Source: Bog-532 sp963775825 (GTDB taxonomy: Bacteria; Actinomycetota; Actinomycetes; Streptosporangiales; Streptosporangiaceae). From it: a stretch of DNA of 64,000 nt. Below, in pieces: positions 51,620-59,472 of this stretch; position 1 is the first letter of the stretch, and each line of letters begins with the position of its first letter. The translations under genes were made by a program, and so were the position numbers. Where the stretch lies: contig CAVZKY010000068.1 of assembly GCA_963775825.1 (NCBI GenBank), positions 161,050 to 225,049 on the forward strand, read 5' to 3'. Below the pieces are notes generated by a model. That model saw nothing but the letters and a program-made list of their open reading frames with translations. It did no database searches and was not told the origin of the DNA.

Positions 51620-51847
51620 CTAGAGGATGTTGCCGGAGCCCAGGCTGAGGATGTTGTTGGCGCTGCCGTTCAGGGCGGAGACGTTCACCAGCCCGGCCTG
51701 GGCGGTGTTGCCGTACCCGACCTGGGTGAAGCTGGAGCCGGAGCCGGAAGAGTGGCTGCAGCAGCAGGAGAGCGTTTCCCGGCTGGGGAGCAGTTCGGCG
51801 TGCTCGAGCTCAAGGTCCTGCATCGTCACGGCAGTTACAGTGGACAT
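51620..51847 (-). CDS. Precursor-like small peptide 3 with cysteine cluster and curlin-like core
   Basis: 75 residues. ATG at 51847 follows GAAGGAGA. Leader MSTVTAVTMQDLELEHAELL then PSRETLS. The core opens with CCCSHSSGSGSS, three adjacent cysteines absent from precursor 2, then FTQVGYGNTAQAGLVNVSAL, NGSANNILSLGSGNIL. Protein identity with precursor 2 is very high in the leader and the C-terminal 35 residues but low in between. It is the first gene after the divergent XRE regulator, with a 24-bp hairpin in its 5' leader. No lanthipeptide or radical-SAM enzyme lies in the window. Confidence 0.82.
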   Translation of the reverse strand: MSTVTAVTMQDLELEHAELLPSRETLSCCCSHSSGSGSSFTQVGYGNTAQAGLVNVSALNGSANNILSLGSGNIL

Positions 51848-51867
51848 GGAGAGTCTCCTTCGGAGAT

Positions 51868-51891
51868 GATCTGCCTTTGCCGAGGCAGATC
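51868..51891. promoter_or_regulatory. 5'UTR hairpin before precursor 3
   Basis: GATCTGCC-TTTGCCGA-GGCAGATC, a perfect 8-bp stem with an 8-base loop, about 20 bp upstream of the precursor 3 start codon. Its position matches the hairpins before precursors 1 and 2. Confidence 0.65.
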
Positions 51892-51966
51892 ACGGGTTTG
51901 CCCGCGTTCCCGGCCGGACTGGGGCCGGGACCGCCGGCACCCCTGTGATGCCGGGCCGCGGACAGG

Positions 51967-51986
51967 TGTACGTCGATTGACGTACA
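51967..51986. promoter_or_regulatory. 20-bp palindrome in the divergent precursor 3 / XRE promoter
   Basis: TGTACGTC-GATT-GACGTACA, perfect 8-bp arms. It overlaps a possible -35 (TTGACG at 51977) of the XRE gene, whose -10-like TACCGT at 52001 would place transcription start at about the ATG (52012). An autoregulatory operator is the simplest reading. Confidence 0.65.
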
Positions 51987-52011
51987 TGTTGTTCGTTGGC
52001 TACCGTACAGC

Positions 52012-52644
52012 ATGACCAAGGGTCAGGCAAGGGCCGCGGCGGAGCAGCTCACCGGGCGAAGGTGGCTAGGGAAGATGGCTAGGTTGGCGATGACGGCGCA
52101 CGTGACCGGTGACGGGCCGGACCCCCCGGCCGGGCGGCCGCGCACCACTGCGGCGCCGGAGCAGGACGTCAACCCGCTGCAGCGGCTGATCCGCCAGCGG
52201 CTGGGTGAGCGGGGCTGGTCCTACGGTGAGGTGGCCCGGCGCGGCAGTCTGCCCCGGTCCACCGTCTACACCCTGGCCACGACCCGGAACCTGACCCGGC
52301 CGCCGCGCCCGGACACGATCGACGCGCTGGCCAAGGGCCTGGACGTGCCGGTCGCCGTGGTCCGCGCCGCCGCCGCCGCATCCACCGGGCTGCACTACTA
52401 CGACCAGGGCCAGGCCGAACGGGAGCGTCCCGGCGACCCGGACCGGGAACTGCTGATCGCCAGCATCGACGAGCTGACACCCGAGGACCGCCGGCACGTG
52501 GCCGCGCTGGTGGAATCCCTGCGGAACAGGACCTCGCCGCCGCCGGCGGACCGTTTAGCTGCGGCCCGCCAGCCCATGCCGCCGATGCGGTTTCGCCGCT
52601 TCGCGGAGCGGCCCGCCGGCATCGGGCTCCAGCGTGGCGGATGA
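52012..52644 (+). CDS. XRE-type helix-turn-helix regulator
   Basis: 210 residues. After a 55-residue N-terminus the HTH reads LIRQRLGERGWSYGEVARRG, SLPRSTVYTLATTRNLTRPP then RPDTIDALAKGLDVPVAVVR. A Glu/Arg-rich tail follows (DRELLIASIDELTPEDRRHV, AALVESLRNR). No ribosome site precedes ATG at 52012, consistent with a leaderless message; ATG at 52075 is an alternative. It is divergent from precursor 3 across the 20-bp palindrome, so it probably controls the peptide genes. Its 3' end overlaps the recombinase gene by about 90 bp, tail to tail. Confidence 0.8.
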   Translation: MTKGQARAAAEQLTGRRWLGKMARLAMTAHVTGDGPDPPAGRPRTTAAPEQDVNPLQRLIRQRLGERGWSYGEVARRGSLPRSTVYTLATTRNLTRPPRPDTIDALAKGLDVPVAVVRAAAAASTGLHYYDQGQAERERPGDPDRELLIASIDELTPEDRRHVAALVESLRNRTSPPPADRLAAARQPMPPMRFRRFAERPAGIGLQRGG

Positions 52645-53472
52645 GTGCTGTATCGCGCGCGGTCCCAGATGGCTGGCCTGACCGGCCGGCAGGCCGGCCC
52701 CGGTGGCGAGGCGGCGCACGACCCGCCGCACGTCGGCGGCAAACAGTCGTCCTCCGGTTCGGGTGGCGAACAGCACCGGGACGCCTGCCAGGCCGGCCCG
52801 CCCGGCGAGGTACGCATCGATCCGGGACGCAGCCGGGCTGGGCAGCGGCAGGCCCTGGCGGCGGCCATTGCCGCGGGTGACCCACAGCACCCGGTGCCCC
52901 CGGCTGGTGCCGAGGTCAGCGACATCGGCGCCGATGACGTCGCTGAGGCGGGCGCCAGTGAACAGCAGGAGGGCCACCAGCGCTGCGGTGCGGGCACGCT
53001 GCGGGCCGGTCGCCTGATCGGCCGCGTGCACGAGCGCGAGGGCCTGCGCCCGGGTCAGGCCGGGCCCAGGAGGGGTGTGCGGAGCGGCCCGGGGCCGGGC
53101 GATGCCGGCGGCCGGGCTGGCGGTGATATGCCCGCGCCGGGCCAGCCAGGCATACCAGCTCGATACGGCGGCGAGCTTGCGGGCCGCGCTGGCCGGGGAC
53201 AATCCGGCGGCCTGTAGCCGCCTGGCGTACCGGGCCACGTGCAGCCCGGTGACGCCGGTGACCGGATCCACTCCCTCCGCCTGGCACCAGGTGAGCCATG
53301 ACGGCGCGCGGCCGGCTCGCCGCTGCGGTGTGATCCCGATGTCCCGGGCATAGGCGGTGCGAGTGTTCGGCGACCGCTTCGCGGCGAGCCAGCCGAGCAC
53401 AAGGCGGGTCACCCAATCGGCGTCGGCGGCTGCGGCCACGAGTGCGACTCCCGCAGATGGGCTGCTGTCCAT
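52555..53472 (-). CDS. Degenerate tyrosine recombinase
   Basis: 305 residues. The SAM-like core-binding domain (WLAAKRSPNTRTAYARDIGI, LSPASAARKLAAVSSWYAWL) and catalytic domain start (LLLFTGARLSDVIGADVADL with Arg I) are recognisable. Where active enzymes have HxLRH the sequence reads GPRAIQHSSATL, losing the second Arg, and the C-terminus ends AAKPHRRHGLAGRS before any catalytic tyrosine. It overlaps the XRE gene end. Probably an inactive remnant of the element that brought in the peptide region; no phage genes or att sites were seen. Confidence 0.72.
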   Translation of the reverse strand: MDSSPSAGVALVAAAADADWVTRLVLGWLAAKRSPNTRTAYARDIGITPQRRAGRAPSWLTWCQAEGVDPVTGVTGLHVARYARRLQAAGLSPASAARKLAAVSSWYAWLARRGHITASPAAGIARPRAAPHTPPGPGLTRAQALALVHAADQATGPQRARTAALVALLLFTGARLSDVIGADVADLGTSRGHRVLWVTRGNGRRQGLPLPSPAASRIDAYLAGRAGLAGVPVLFATRTGGRLFAADVRRVVRRLATGAGLPAGQASHLGPRAIQHSSATLEPDAGGPLREAAKPHRRHGLAGRS

Positions 53473-53850
53473 GGACGGGCCCTATCCGTGAAAGTCCCTG
53501 AATAATCATTATTATCTAGGACTTTTTTGCTCATTTTCGCGCTCCGCTACGCCCTGGCAACCAGCCATCTCCCCAGTCCAAAAGGGGTACGGCGAAGGTA
53601 TGGAAGAAGATGGCGGGCGCATTGGCCAGTGCGGGCTGCCCGAGGTTGCGCAGCGCCTGCCATGCGAGGCTCCTGCGCCGGCGGGGCATGCGGCCGAGGT
53701 ACCGGCCTGCTATCCTCATCGCGGCAACAGACGAATTAGTCCTATGCGCGCAGGTTTATAGTCAAAACCGGCGGGAACGGCGGTCACGTCTGACTCTCCC
53801 CGCCGGAGCGGACGGTCAGATCTGTCTCTCCCGATGAAACGGGAGCTGCT
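53473..53850. other. Intergenic region between recombinase and repeat protein
   Basis: About 380 bp. A 62-residue minus-strand frame (53531-53719; LAWQALRNLGQPALANAPAI) has protein-like composition but no ribosome site. Just before the repeat-protein start there is a small hairpin CTCCCG-ATGAAA-CGGGAG (53828-53845), which also supplies the ribosome site. The 53473-53530 part is AT-rich and likely holds the leftward recombinase promoter. Confidence 0.45.
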
Positions 53851-56800
53851 ATGCCGCAGCCGATCTTGCGTCACATCGCTCGCCGAGCGGTGCAAGCCGC
53901 GATCTTGGCTGCCGGGATTCTGACCATCTTGCTGCTGTTCTCACGGCAGGCGCACGCAGCAACCTCGCCACAGTCGGCCATCCCATCGACTACCACGGCC
54001 ACCGCCCCGGCCGCCACCGCGAGGCCGACCACCCCGACCACGGCCCCGGCCAGCTCGACTACGGCTCCGGCCAGCTCGGGTACGGCTCCGGCCAGCTCGG
54101 GTACGGCTCCGGCCAGCTCGGGTACGGCTCCGGCCAGCTCGGGTACGGCTCCGGCCAGCTCGGCCGTGCGGCCGTGACCTCGGCGACCACCACCCCGGCC
54201 ACCACCGGGACTGCGGCCCCGGCCAGCTCGGCTACGGCCCCGGCCAGCTCGGCAACGGCCCCGGCCAGCTCGGCCGTGCGGGCCGTGACGTCGGCGACCA
54301 CCGCCCCGGCCACCACCGCGAAGCCGGCCACCACCGGCTACGGCCCCGGCCAGCTCGGCCGTGCGGGCCGTGACCTCGGCGACCACCACCCCGGCCACCA
54401 CCGGGACTGCGGCCCCGGCCAGCCGGCTACGGCCCCGGCCAGCTCGGCTACGGCCCCGGCCAGCTCGGCCGTGCGGGCCGTGACGTCGGCGACCACCGCC
54501 CCGGCCACCACCGGGACTGCGGCCCCGGCCAGCTCGGCTGCGGCCCCGGCCAGCTCGGCTACGGCCCCGGCCAGCTCGGCCGTGCGGGCCGTGACGTCGG
54601 CGACCACCGCCCCGGCCACCACCGCGAAGCCGGCCACCACGACCACGGCCCCGGCCACCCCGAAGCCGGCCACCCCGGTCAGCACCGCAGCCACCACTGT
54701 GACCGCCCCGGTTACCTCCGCGGCCAGTTCCGTGGTGACGCCGGTCACCGGCGTGCTGGCCCCGGCCGCCTCCGCCGTCACCACAGCCACCACCGCGAAG
54801 CCAGCCACCACCACGGCCACCTCGGCTACGGCTCCGGCCAGCTCGGCCGTGCCGGCCGTGACGTCGGCGATCACCCCGGCCCCGGCCACCCCGAAGCCGG
54901 CCACCCCGGTCAGCACCGCAGCCACCACTGTGACCGCCCCGGTTACCTCCGCGGCCACTTCCGTGGTGACGCCGGTCACCGGCGTGCTGGCCCCGGCCGC
55001 CTCCGCCGTCACCACAGCCACCACCGCGAAGCCAGCCACCCCGGCTACGGCCCCGGCCACCTCGGCCGTGCGGGCCGTGACGTCGGCGACCACCGCCCCG
55101 GCCACCCCGAAGCCGGCCACCCCGGTCAGCACCGCAGCCACCACTGTGACCGCCCCGGTTACCTCCGCGGCCAGCTCCGTGGTGACGCCGGTCACCGGCG
55201 TGCTGGCCCCGGCCGCCTCCGCCATCATCGCCGCGGCGGCCCCGGTCACCGCCACGGTGACCCCGGCCGTCTCCGCCGCCACCAGCACGGTGGCCCCCGT
55301 CATGGCCGCGGCGGCCCCGGTCACCGCCACGGTGACCCCGATCGTCTCCGCCCTCACCAGCACGCTGGCCCCTCCCCCCGTCACCGCCACGGTGGCCCCC
55401 GTCACCGCCACGGTGGCCCCGGTCCCCGCCGTCACCGCCACGTGGCCCCCGTCACCGCCACGGTGGCCCCGGTCACCGCCACGGTGGCCCCGGTCACCGC
55501 CACGGTGGCCCCGGTCATCTCCGCCCTCACCAGCACGCTGGCCCCGGTCGTCCCACGTCCCGGCACGGTGGCCCCGGTCGTCTCCGCCCTCACCAGCGCG
55601 CTGGCCCCGGTCACCGCCACGGTGGCCCCCGTCACCGGCACGGTGGCCCCGGTCATCTCCGCCCTCACCAGCACGCTGGCCCCGGTCACCGCCACGGTCG
55701 CCCCCGTCACCGGCACGGTGGCCCCGGTCATCTCCGCCCTCACCAGCACCCTGGCCCCCGTCACCGCCACGGTCGCCCCTGTCATAGCCACGGTGGCCCC
55801 GGTCGTCTCGGCCCTCACCGGCACGGTGGCCCCCGTCACCGGCACGGTGGCCCCGGTCATCTCCGCCCTCACCAGCACCCTGGCCCCGGTCACCGCCACG
55901 GTGGCCCCCGTCACCGGCACGGTGGCCCCGGTCATCTCCGCCCTCACCAGCACGCTGGCCCCCGTCACCGCCACGGTGGCCCCCGTCACCGGCACGGTGG
56001 CCCCGGTCATCTCCGCCCTCACCAGCACGCTGGCCCCCGTCACCGCCACGGTCGCCCCTGTCATAGCCACGGTGGCCCCGGTCGTCTCGGCCCTCACCGG
56101 CACGGTGGCCCCCGTCACCGGCACGGTGGCCCCGGTCATCTCCGCCCTCACCAGCACCCTGGCCCCCGTCACCGGCACGGTGGCCCCGGTCGTCTCCACT
56201 CGCCACGGTCGCCCCTGTCATAGCCACGGTGGCCCCGGTCGTCTCCGCCCTCACCAGCACGCTGGCCCCCGTCACCGGCACGGTGGCCCCGGTCATCTCC
56301 GCCCTCACCAGCACCCTGGCCCCCGTCACCGCCACGGTCGCCCCTGTCATAGCCACGGCGGCCCCGGTCGTCTCCGCCCTCACCAGCACCCTGGCCCCCG
56401 TCACCGGCACGCTGGCCCCGGTCACCACCACGGTCGCCCCTGTCACCGCCACGGTGACCCCGGTCATCTCCGCCCTCACCAGCACGCTGGCCCCGGTCAC
56501 CGCCACGGTGGCCCCGGTCACCAGCCACGGTGGCCCCCGTCATAGCCGCGGTGCCCCCCGTCACCGCCACGGCGAGCCCGGTCGTCTCCGCCGCCACCGG
56601 CACGCTGGCCCCGGTCACCGCCACGCTGGCCCCCGTCACCGGGCCGTCCGGCGCTGGCGTGCGGGGTGTGACTTGGCCGCCTCAACCGGCGATGCTGGGC
56701 GCCGGCCTGTCCTCGTCGCCGGTGACAGGGGCAGGTGGCGGCGGTGCGCCGAGCTCGCCGGCGCTTCCCCGGCTGCCGGCCGGGCCTGGCGGCGGCGCAA

Positions 56801-56982
56801 ACGGCGGCAGCGGGCCTGCGGGCGGTTCTGGTGACGGTTCTGGCGGGCACAGTGGGGGCGGAATACAGGGCAGCGGTAATGCTCTGATCACGCACCACAC
56901 TCTGATCTTGCTGCGGTTGGCAAGTCGTGCCGCCGCGAAGCCGATCTGGCGCTCCTATCTGCCGGAGGTGCCACCCGCTTAA
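53851..56982 (+). CDS. Large secreted Ala/Thr/Pro/Val repeat protein (several frame breaks)
   Basis: 3132 bp from ATG (CGGGAG five bases upstream) to stop, about 1040 residues if breaks are repaired. Signal peptide AVQAAILAAGILTILLLFSR then QAHA. Region 1: TAPASSG heptads encoded by a 21-bp unit. Region 2 (54600-55230): three copies of a long unit with VTAPVTSAASSVVTPVTGVL and APAASAVTTATTAKPATT. Region 3 (55240-56640): APVTATVAPVTGTVAPVISA, LTSTLAPV repeats. C-terminus: Gly/Ser-rich, then NALITHHTLILLRLASRAAA and PIWRSYLPEVPPA. Frame switches near 54175, 54340-54420, 55440, 56220 and 56525. Likely an extended wall- or surface-associated stalk; no LPxTG seen. Confidence 0.72.
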
Positions 56983-57069
56983 GTCCTTTCCTTCCTGACC
57001 GGTTCGTGCCTTTGGCGTCCGGACCAGCAGCGTTCGGCGCTGATCCCTTGGAAGGAAAGTGACAGCACT

Positions 57070-58328
57070 ATGCATGCGTGGACGAAGTCCGCGTGCGTCG
57101 TGCTCGCCTGGAGCGTTCTGTCGATCATCTTGATGACGGCCGGGATGAACGGATCCGTTCATCCGGCCCAGGCGAACACCCGCACGACAAGAAGTACCGA
57201 GGTCATCCTCCACCAGCACCAGCACCAGCACCAGCACGTTGAGCGCCGCCGCGGCACCGATGACGGCGGCCAGTTCCCCCGCCAGCTACGTCGTGCAGCC
57301 CGGCGACAGCCTGGCCGGAATCGCCGCCCGGTTCGCCGTGCGCGGCGGCTGGCCGGCCCTGTACGGCGCCAACCAGCGGCGCATCGGCCCCGATCCGGAC
57401 GCGATCCGCCCCGGCACCGTGGTGGTGCTGCCTGGGGTGAGAACTCCCGTCCGCTACACGGTCGCGGCCGGTGACACCTTGACCGGGATCGCGGCGGCCC
57501 TGTCCGTGCGCGGCGGCTGGCCGGCCCTGTACGCGGCCAACCAGCGGCGCATCGGCCCCGATCCGGACGCGATCCGCCCCGGCACCGTGCTGGCGATCCC
57601 GCAGCGGGCACCACCATCACCGCCCAGGCGGCCCGGCCCCCCGGCAGCACCAGACCCCGCCGCCGTCGGCGCCAGCTGGCAGCGGGCACCGTCCCGGGCC
57701 GACCGGAAAGGCAGCGCCCGGCGCGGGCATGCCGCCGTGGCTGAAGATCCTGCTGCTGGCCGCCGGCCTGCTCATCGCGGTGACCTTCCTGACGGAGCTG
57801 GGACGAGCGGCCCGCCGGCGGCGGCAGGCCGCGATCGCCGCCGCCGTCCAGCGCCGCAAGGCCCAGCTCGGCCAGGGGCCGGCCCTGCCACCGGCCGGCC
57901 CGCAGCTGGCCCACCCCGGCCCGGGCCCGGCCCCGCCGCCATGCGCGGGGAAGGCTCCTATCGTCCTGGCCGACCATGACCGGCTGATTGTGACCCGCAG
58001 CCAGCCCGACGACACGGTTTGCGTGCTACGGCCCCCCGGGACGGACCCGACGGCGATCCTGCGGACGGCTCGCCTGATTCTGCCTGAGCACCTTTACCGT
58101 GCGCTGGCGGCCCGGCTGGGAATGCCGGCCAGCTGGCCGATCATCCTGGCCGACCATGACCAGCTGGTGGTGACCCGCAGCATCGGTGACGACACCGTTT
58201 TCGTGCTGCGGCCTCCCGGGGCGGACCCGAGGGAAATCTTGCGGGTGGCCCGCCTGGTGCTGCCGGAGGACCCGTACGGGGAGCTGGCCGACCAGCTCGG
58301 GCTGCCCGCCGGCTTGCCGATGGAATAG
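57070..58328 (+). CDS. Two-LysM membrane protein with duplicated C-terminal domain (two one-base insertions)
   Basis: 418 residues after removing two bases (about 57210 and 57630). Signal peptide MHAWTKSACVVLAWSVLSII; Ser/Thr linker (SSTSTSTSTSTLSAAAA); LysM 1 (SYVVQPGDSLAGIAARFAVR) and LysM 2 (RYTVAAGDTLTGIAAALSVR), each with GGWPALYxANQRRIGPDPDA, like Rpf-type LysM domains. A TM helix follows (WLKILLLAAGLLIAVTFLTE), then two copies of a 60-residue unit: PIVLADHDRLIVTRSQPDDT and PIILADHDQLVVTRSIGDDT, each ending VLRPPGxDPxxILRxARLxLP. That unit is not one I know. It follows the repeat protein by 87 bp; both are probably envelope proteins. Confidence 0.82.
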
Positions 58329-58947
58329 CGGGTACTAGCGCAGACCGCCCGGGGGCCGATGCCCCGCCCCCGGGCGGCTGCCGCGTGGACCGCCAAGTAC
58401 GGCCGGTGTTCCGCGAACTGATGCTTTCCGCCGTGAGTTCAGCCGGACTGAAGGTTCCTCATGTGGAACTCACGGCGTTATCTGCGATCAGGGCCGGAAT
58501 CCCGGTGGTCGTTCACTCAAGAGTGCGTGGCGGATAACGACCCTTCGCGTCCACCACGCCCGTGCGATGGCAGTGCGGGCGTTGGTAAGAACCCTGTCAC
58601 CAAGGCCATTTGGAAGCCCGGCCCTGGTCAGGCCGCCTTGGTCGAGGATGCGGTGGGCCTGACTGGTTAGGCAGGCCCGTCTGCGGGGCCTTCGGGAAGC
58701 GGCCTCGGTTCGTCGTCGAGCCAGGTGTTGAGCAGCGCCGGCCGCTGGATGATGTCGCTGCGGGCTTGGCCGGTTGCGGTGGCGCGCCAGCCGGGCAGGA
58801 TCCGGGCGACGGTGGCGTGCACCATGGTCTCGCGGCTGCGGAGCTGCAACGGCAGTGCCTTGATGATGCCAGTTCCGCGTGGCCCCGCGCGGGTCCACCC
58901 AGGCAAGCTATTGACTGAGAGAATACTCTTGGAGTATTCTCTCGGTT
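58329..58947. other. Intergenic region upstream of the PadR-ABC operon
   Basis: About 620 bp. A minus-strand frame at 58667-58906 (MVHATVARILPGWRATATGQ, LLNTWLDDEPRPLPEGPADG) has plausible composition but no known family and no ribosome site. The last 35 bp hold the PadR promoter and operator. Confidence 0.45.
58911..58947 (+). promoter_or_regulatory. PadR promoter with overlapping 11-bp inverted-repeat operator
   Basis: GAGAGAATACT-CTTGG-AGTATTCTCTC at 58917-58943 is a perfect inverted repeat. It lies between and over TTGACT (-35, 58911) and TATTCT (-10, 58935; 18-base spacing). The -10 box places transcription start at or one base before the ATG (58948), so the message is probably leaderless and autorepressed by PadR. 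Confidence 0.8.
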
Positions 58948-59472
58948 ATGAGTGTTCCGCTGACGCTGCTTGGCCTGCTTGAGCGGGGGCCAAGCCACGG
59001 ATACGACCTGAAACGGGACTACGACGCGTACTTCGGCCGGGGCAGGCCGCTGCGTTACAGCCAGGTGTACGCGACCCTGTCCCGGCTGGCCAGGGACGGG
59101 AAGGCGATCCCCGGGCCGGTCGAGCAGGGGGCCGGGCCGGAGCGGCGCCGGTACGTGATCACCGAGGCGGGGATCGCGGAGGTGGAGCGGTGGCTGGCCG
59201 AGCCGGCCCCGCCGGAGCCGGACCTGCACAGCGAGCTGTTCGCCAAGGTGGTGCTCGCCCTGATGCTCGGCCGCCCGGCCGACAGGTACCTGGACGCCCA
59301 GCGGGCGGCGCACCTGCAGCGGATGCGCGAGCTCACCGAACTCAAGCGGGACGGCGAGCCACTCGACGTGCTGCTCGCCGACCACGCGCTCTACCGGCTG
59401 GAGGCTGACCTGCGATGGATCGACCACACCGCGGCCCGGCTGGACCTGCTCGAACGGGCGGTGCACCGGTGA
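58948..59472 (+). CDS. PadR-family transcriptional regulator
   Basis: 174 residues. The winged-helix domain reads MSVPLTLLGLLERGPSHGYD, LKRDYDAYFGRGRPLRYSQV and YATLSRLARDGKAI, with the wing RRRYVITEAGIAEVERWL. The C-terminal helical dimerisation domain (YLDAQRAAHLQRMRELTELK) follows. A perfect inverted repeat overlaps its promoter. Its stop overlaps the GTG start of the ABC ATPase (GTGA), so regulator and transporter are one operon, as in many PadR-controlled drug or peptide efflux systems. Confidence 0.92.
   Translation: MSVPLTLLGLLERGPSHGYDLKRDYDAYFGRGRPLRYSQVYATLSRLARDGKAIPGPVEQGAGPERRRYVITEAGIAEVERWLAEPAPPEPDLHSELFAKVVLALMLGRPADRYLDAQRAAHLQRMRELTELKRDGEPLDVLLADHALYRLEADLRWIDHTAARLDLLERAVHR

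Larger units (their letters stand above)
51455..52036 (-). repeat. Tandem duplication unit A (precursor 3, promoter and XRE start)
   Basis: Parent unit of the duplication: XRE start with GGTCAGGCAAGGGCCGCG, 20-bp palindrome, spacer, precursor 3, hairpin A and GACGGGGACGCCC tag. It matches unit B at 50877-51443 with a period of about 590 bp. Confidence 0.8.

Noticed and set aside
51620..51847. Lanthipeptide, sactipeptide or daptide precursor
   Set aside because: Cys/Ser residues in precursor 3 suggested it, but precursor 2 lacks Cys and no LanM/LanBC, radical-SAM, aminotransferase-decarboxylase or methyltransferase gene lies in the peptide region.
53740..53850. c-di-AMP (ydaO) riboswitch upstream of the repeat/LysM genes
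   Set aside because: Such riboswitches often precede wall-hydrolase genes in actinobacteria, but the conserved core sequences are not visible; only a short CTCCCG/CGGGAG hairpin is present.
54338..56521. 727-residue minus-strand ORF of MTGATVAVTGA-type repeats
   Set aside because: It is the mirror of the plus-strand repeats; GC-rich repeats keep all frames open. It has no signal peptide or ribosome site, while the plus strand has both.
53851..56640. CRISPR-like array
   Set aside because: The repeats are contiguous coding units with no unique spacers, and they translate into an Ala/Thr/Pro/Val pattern after a signal peptide.
52555..57000. Prophage or integrative element
   Set aside because: Only one degenerate recombinase was found; no structural, replication or relaxase genes and no att-like repeats were seen.
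57070..57470. His-rich metal-binding HQHQHQHQH protein start
   Set aside because: The His-Gln run arises from reading a Ser-Thr repeat in the wrong frame after a one-base insertion; the shifted frame leads straight into the LysM domains.
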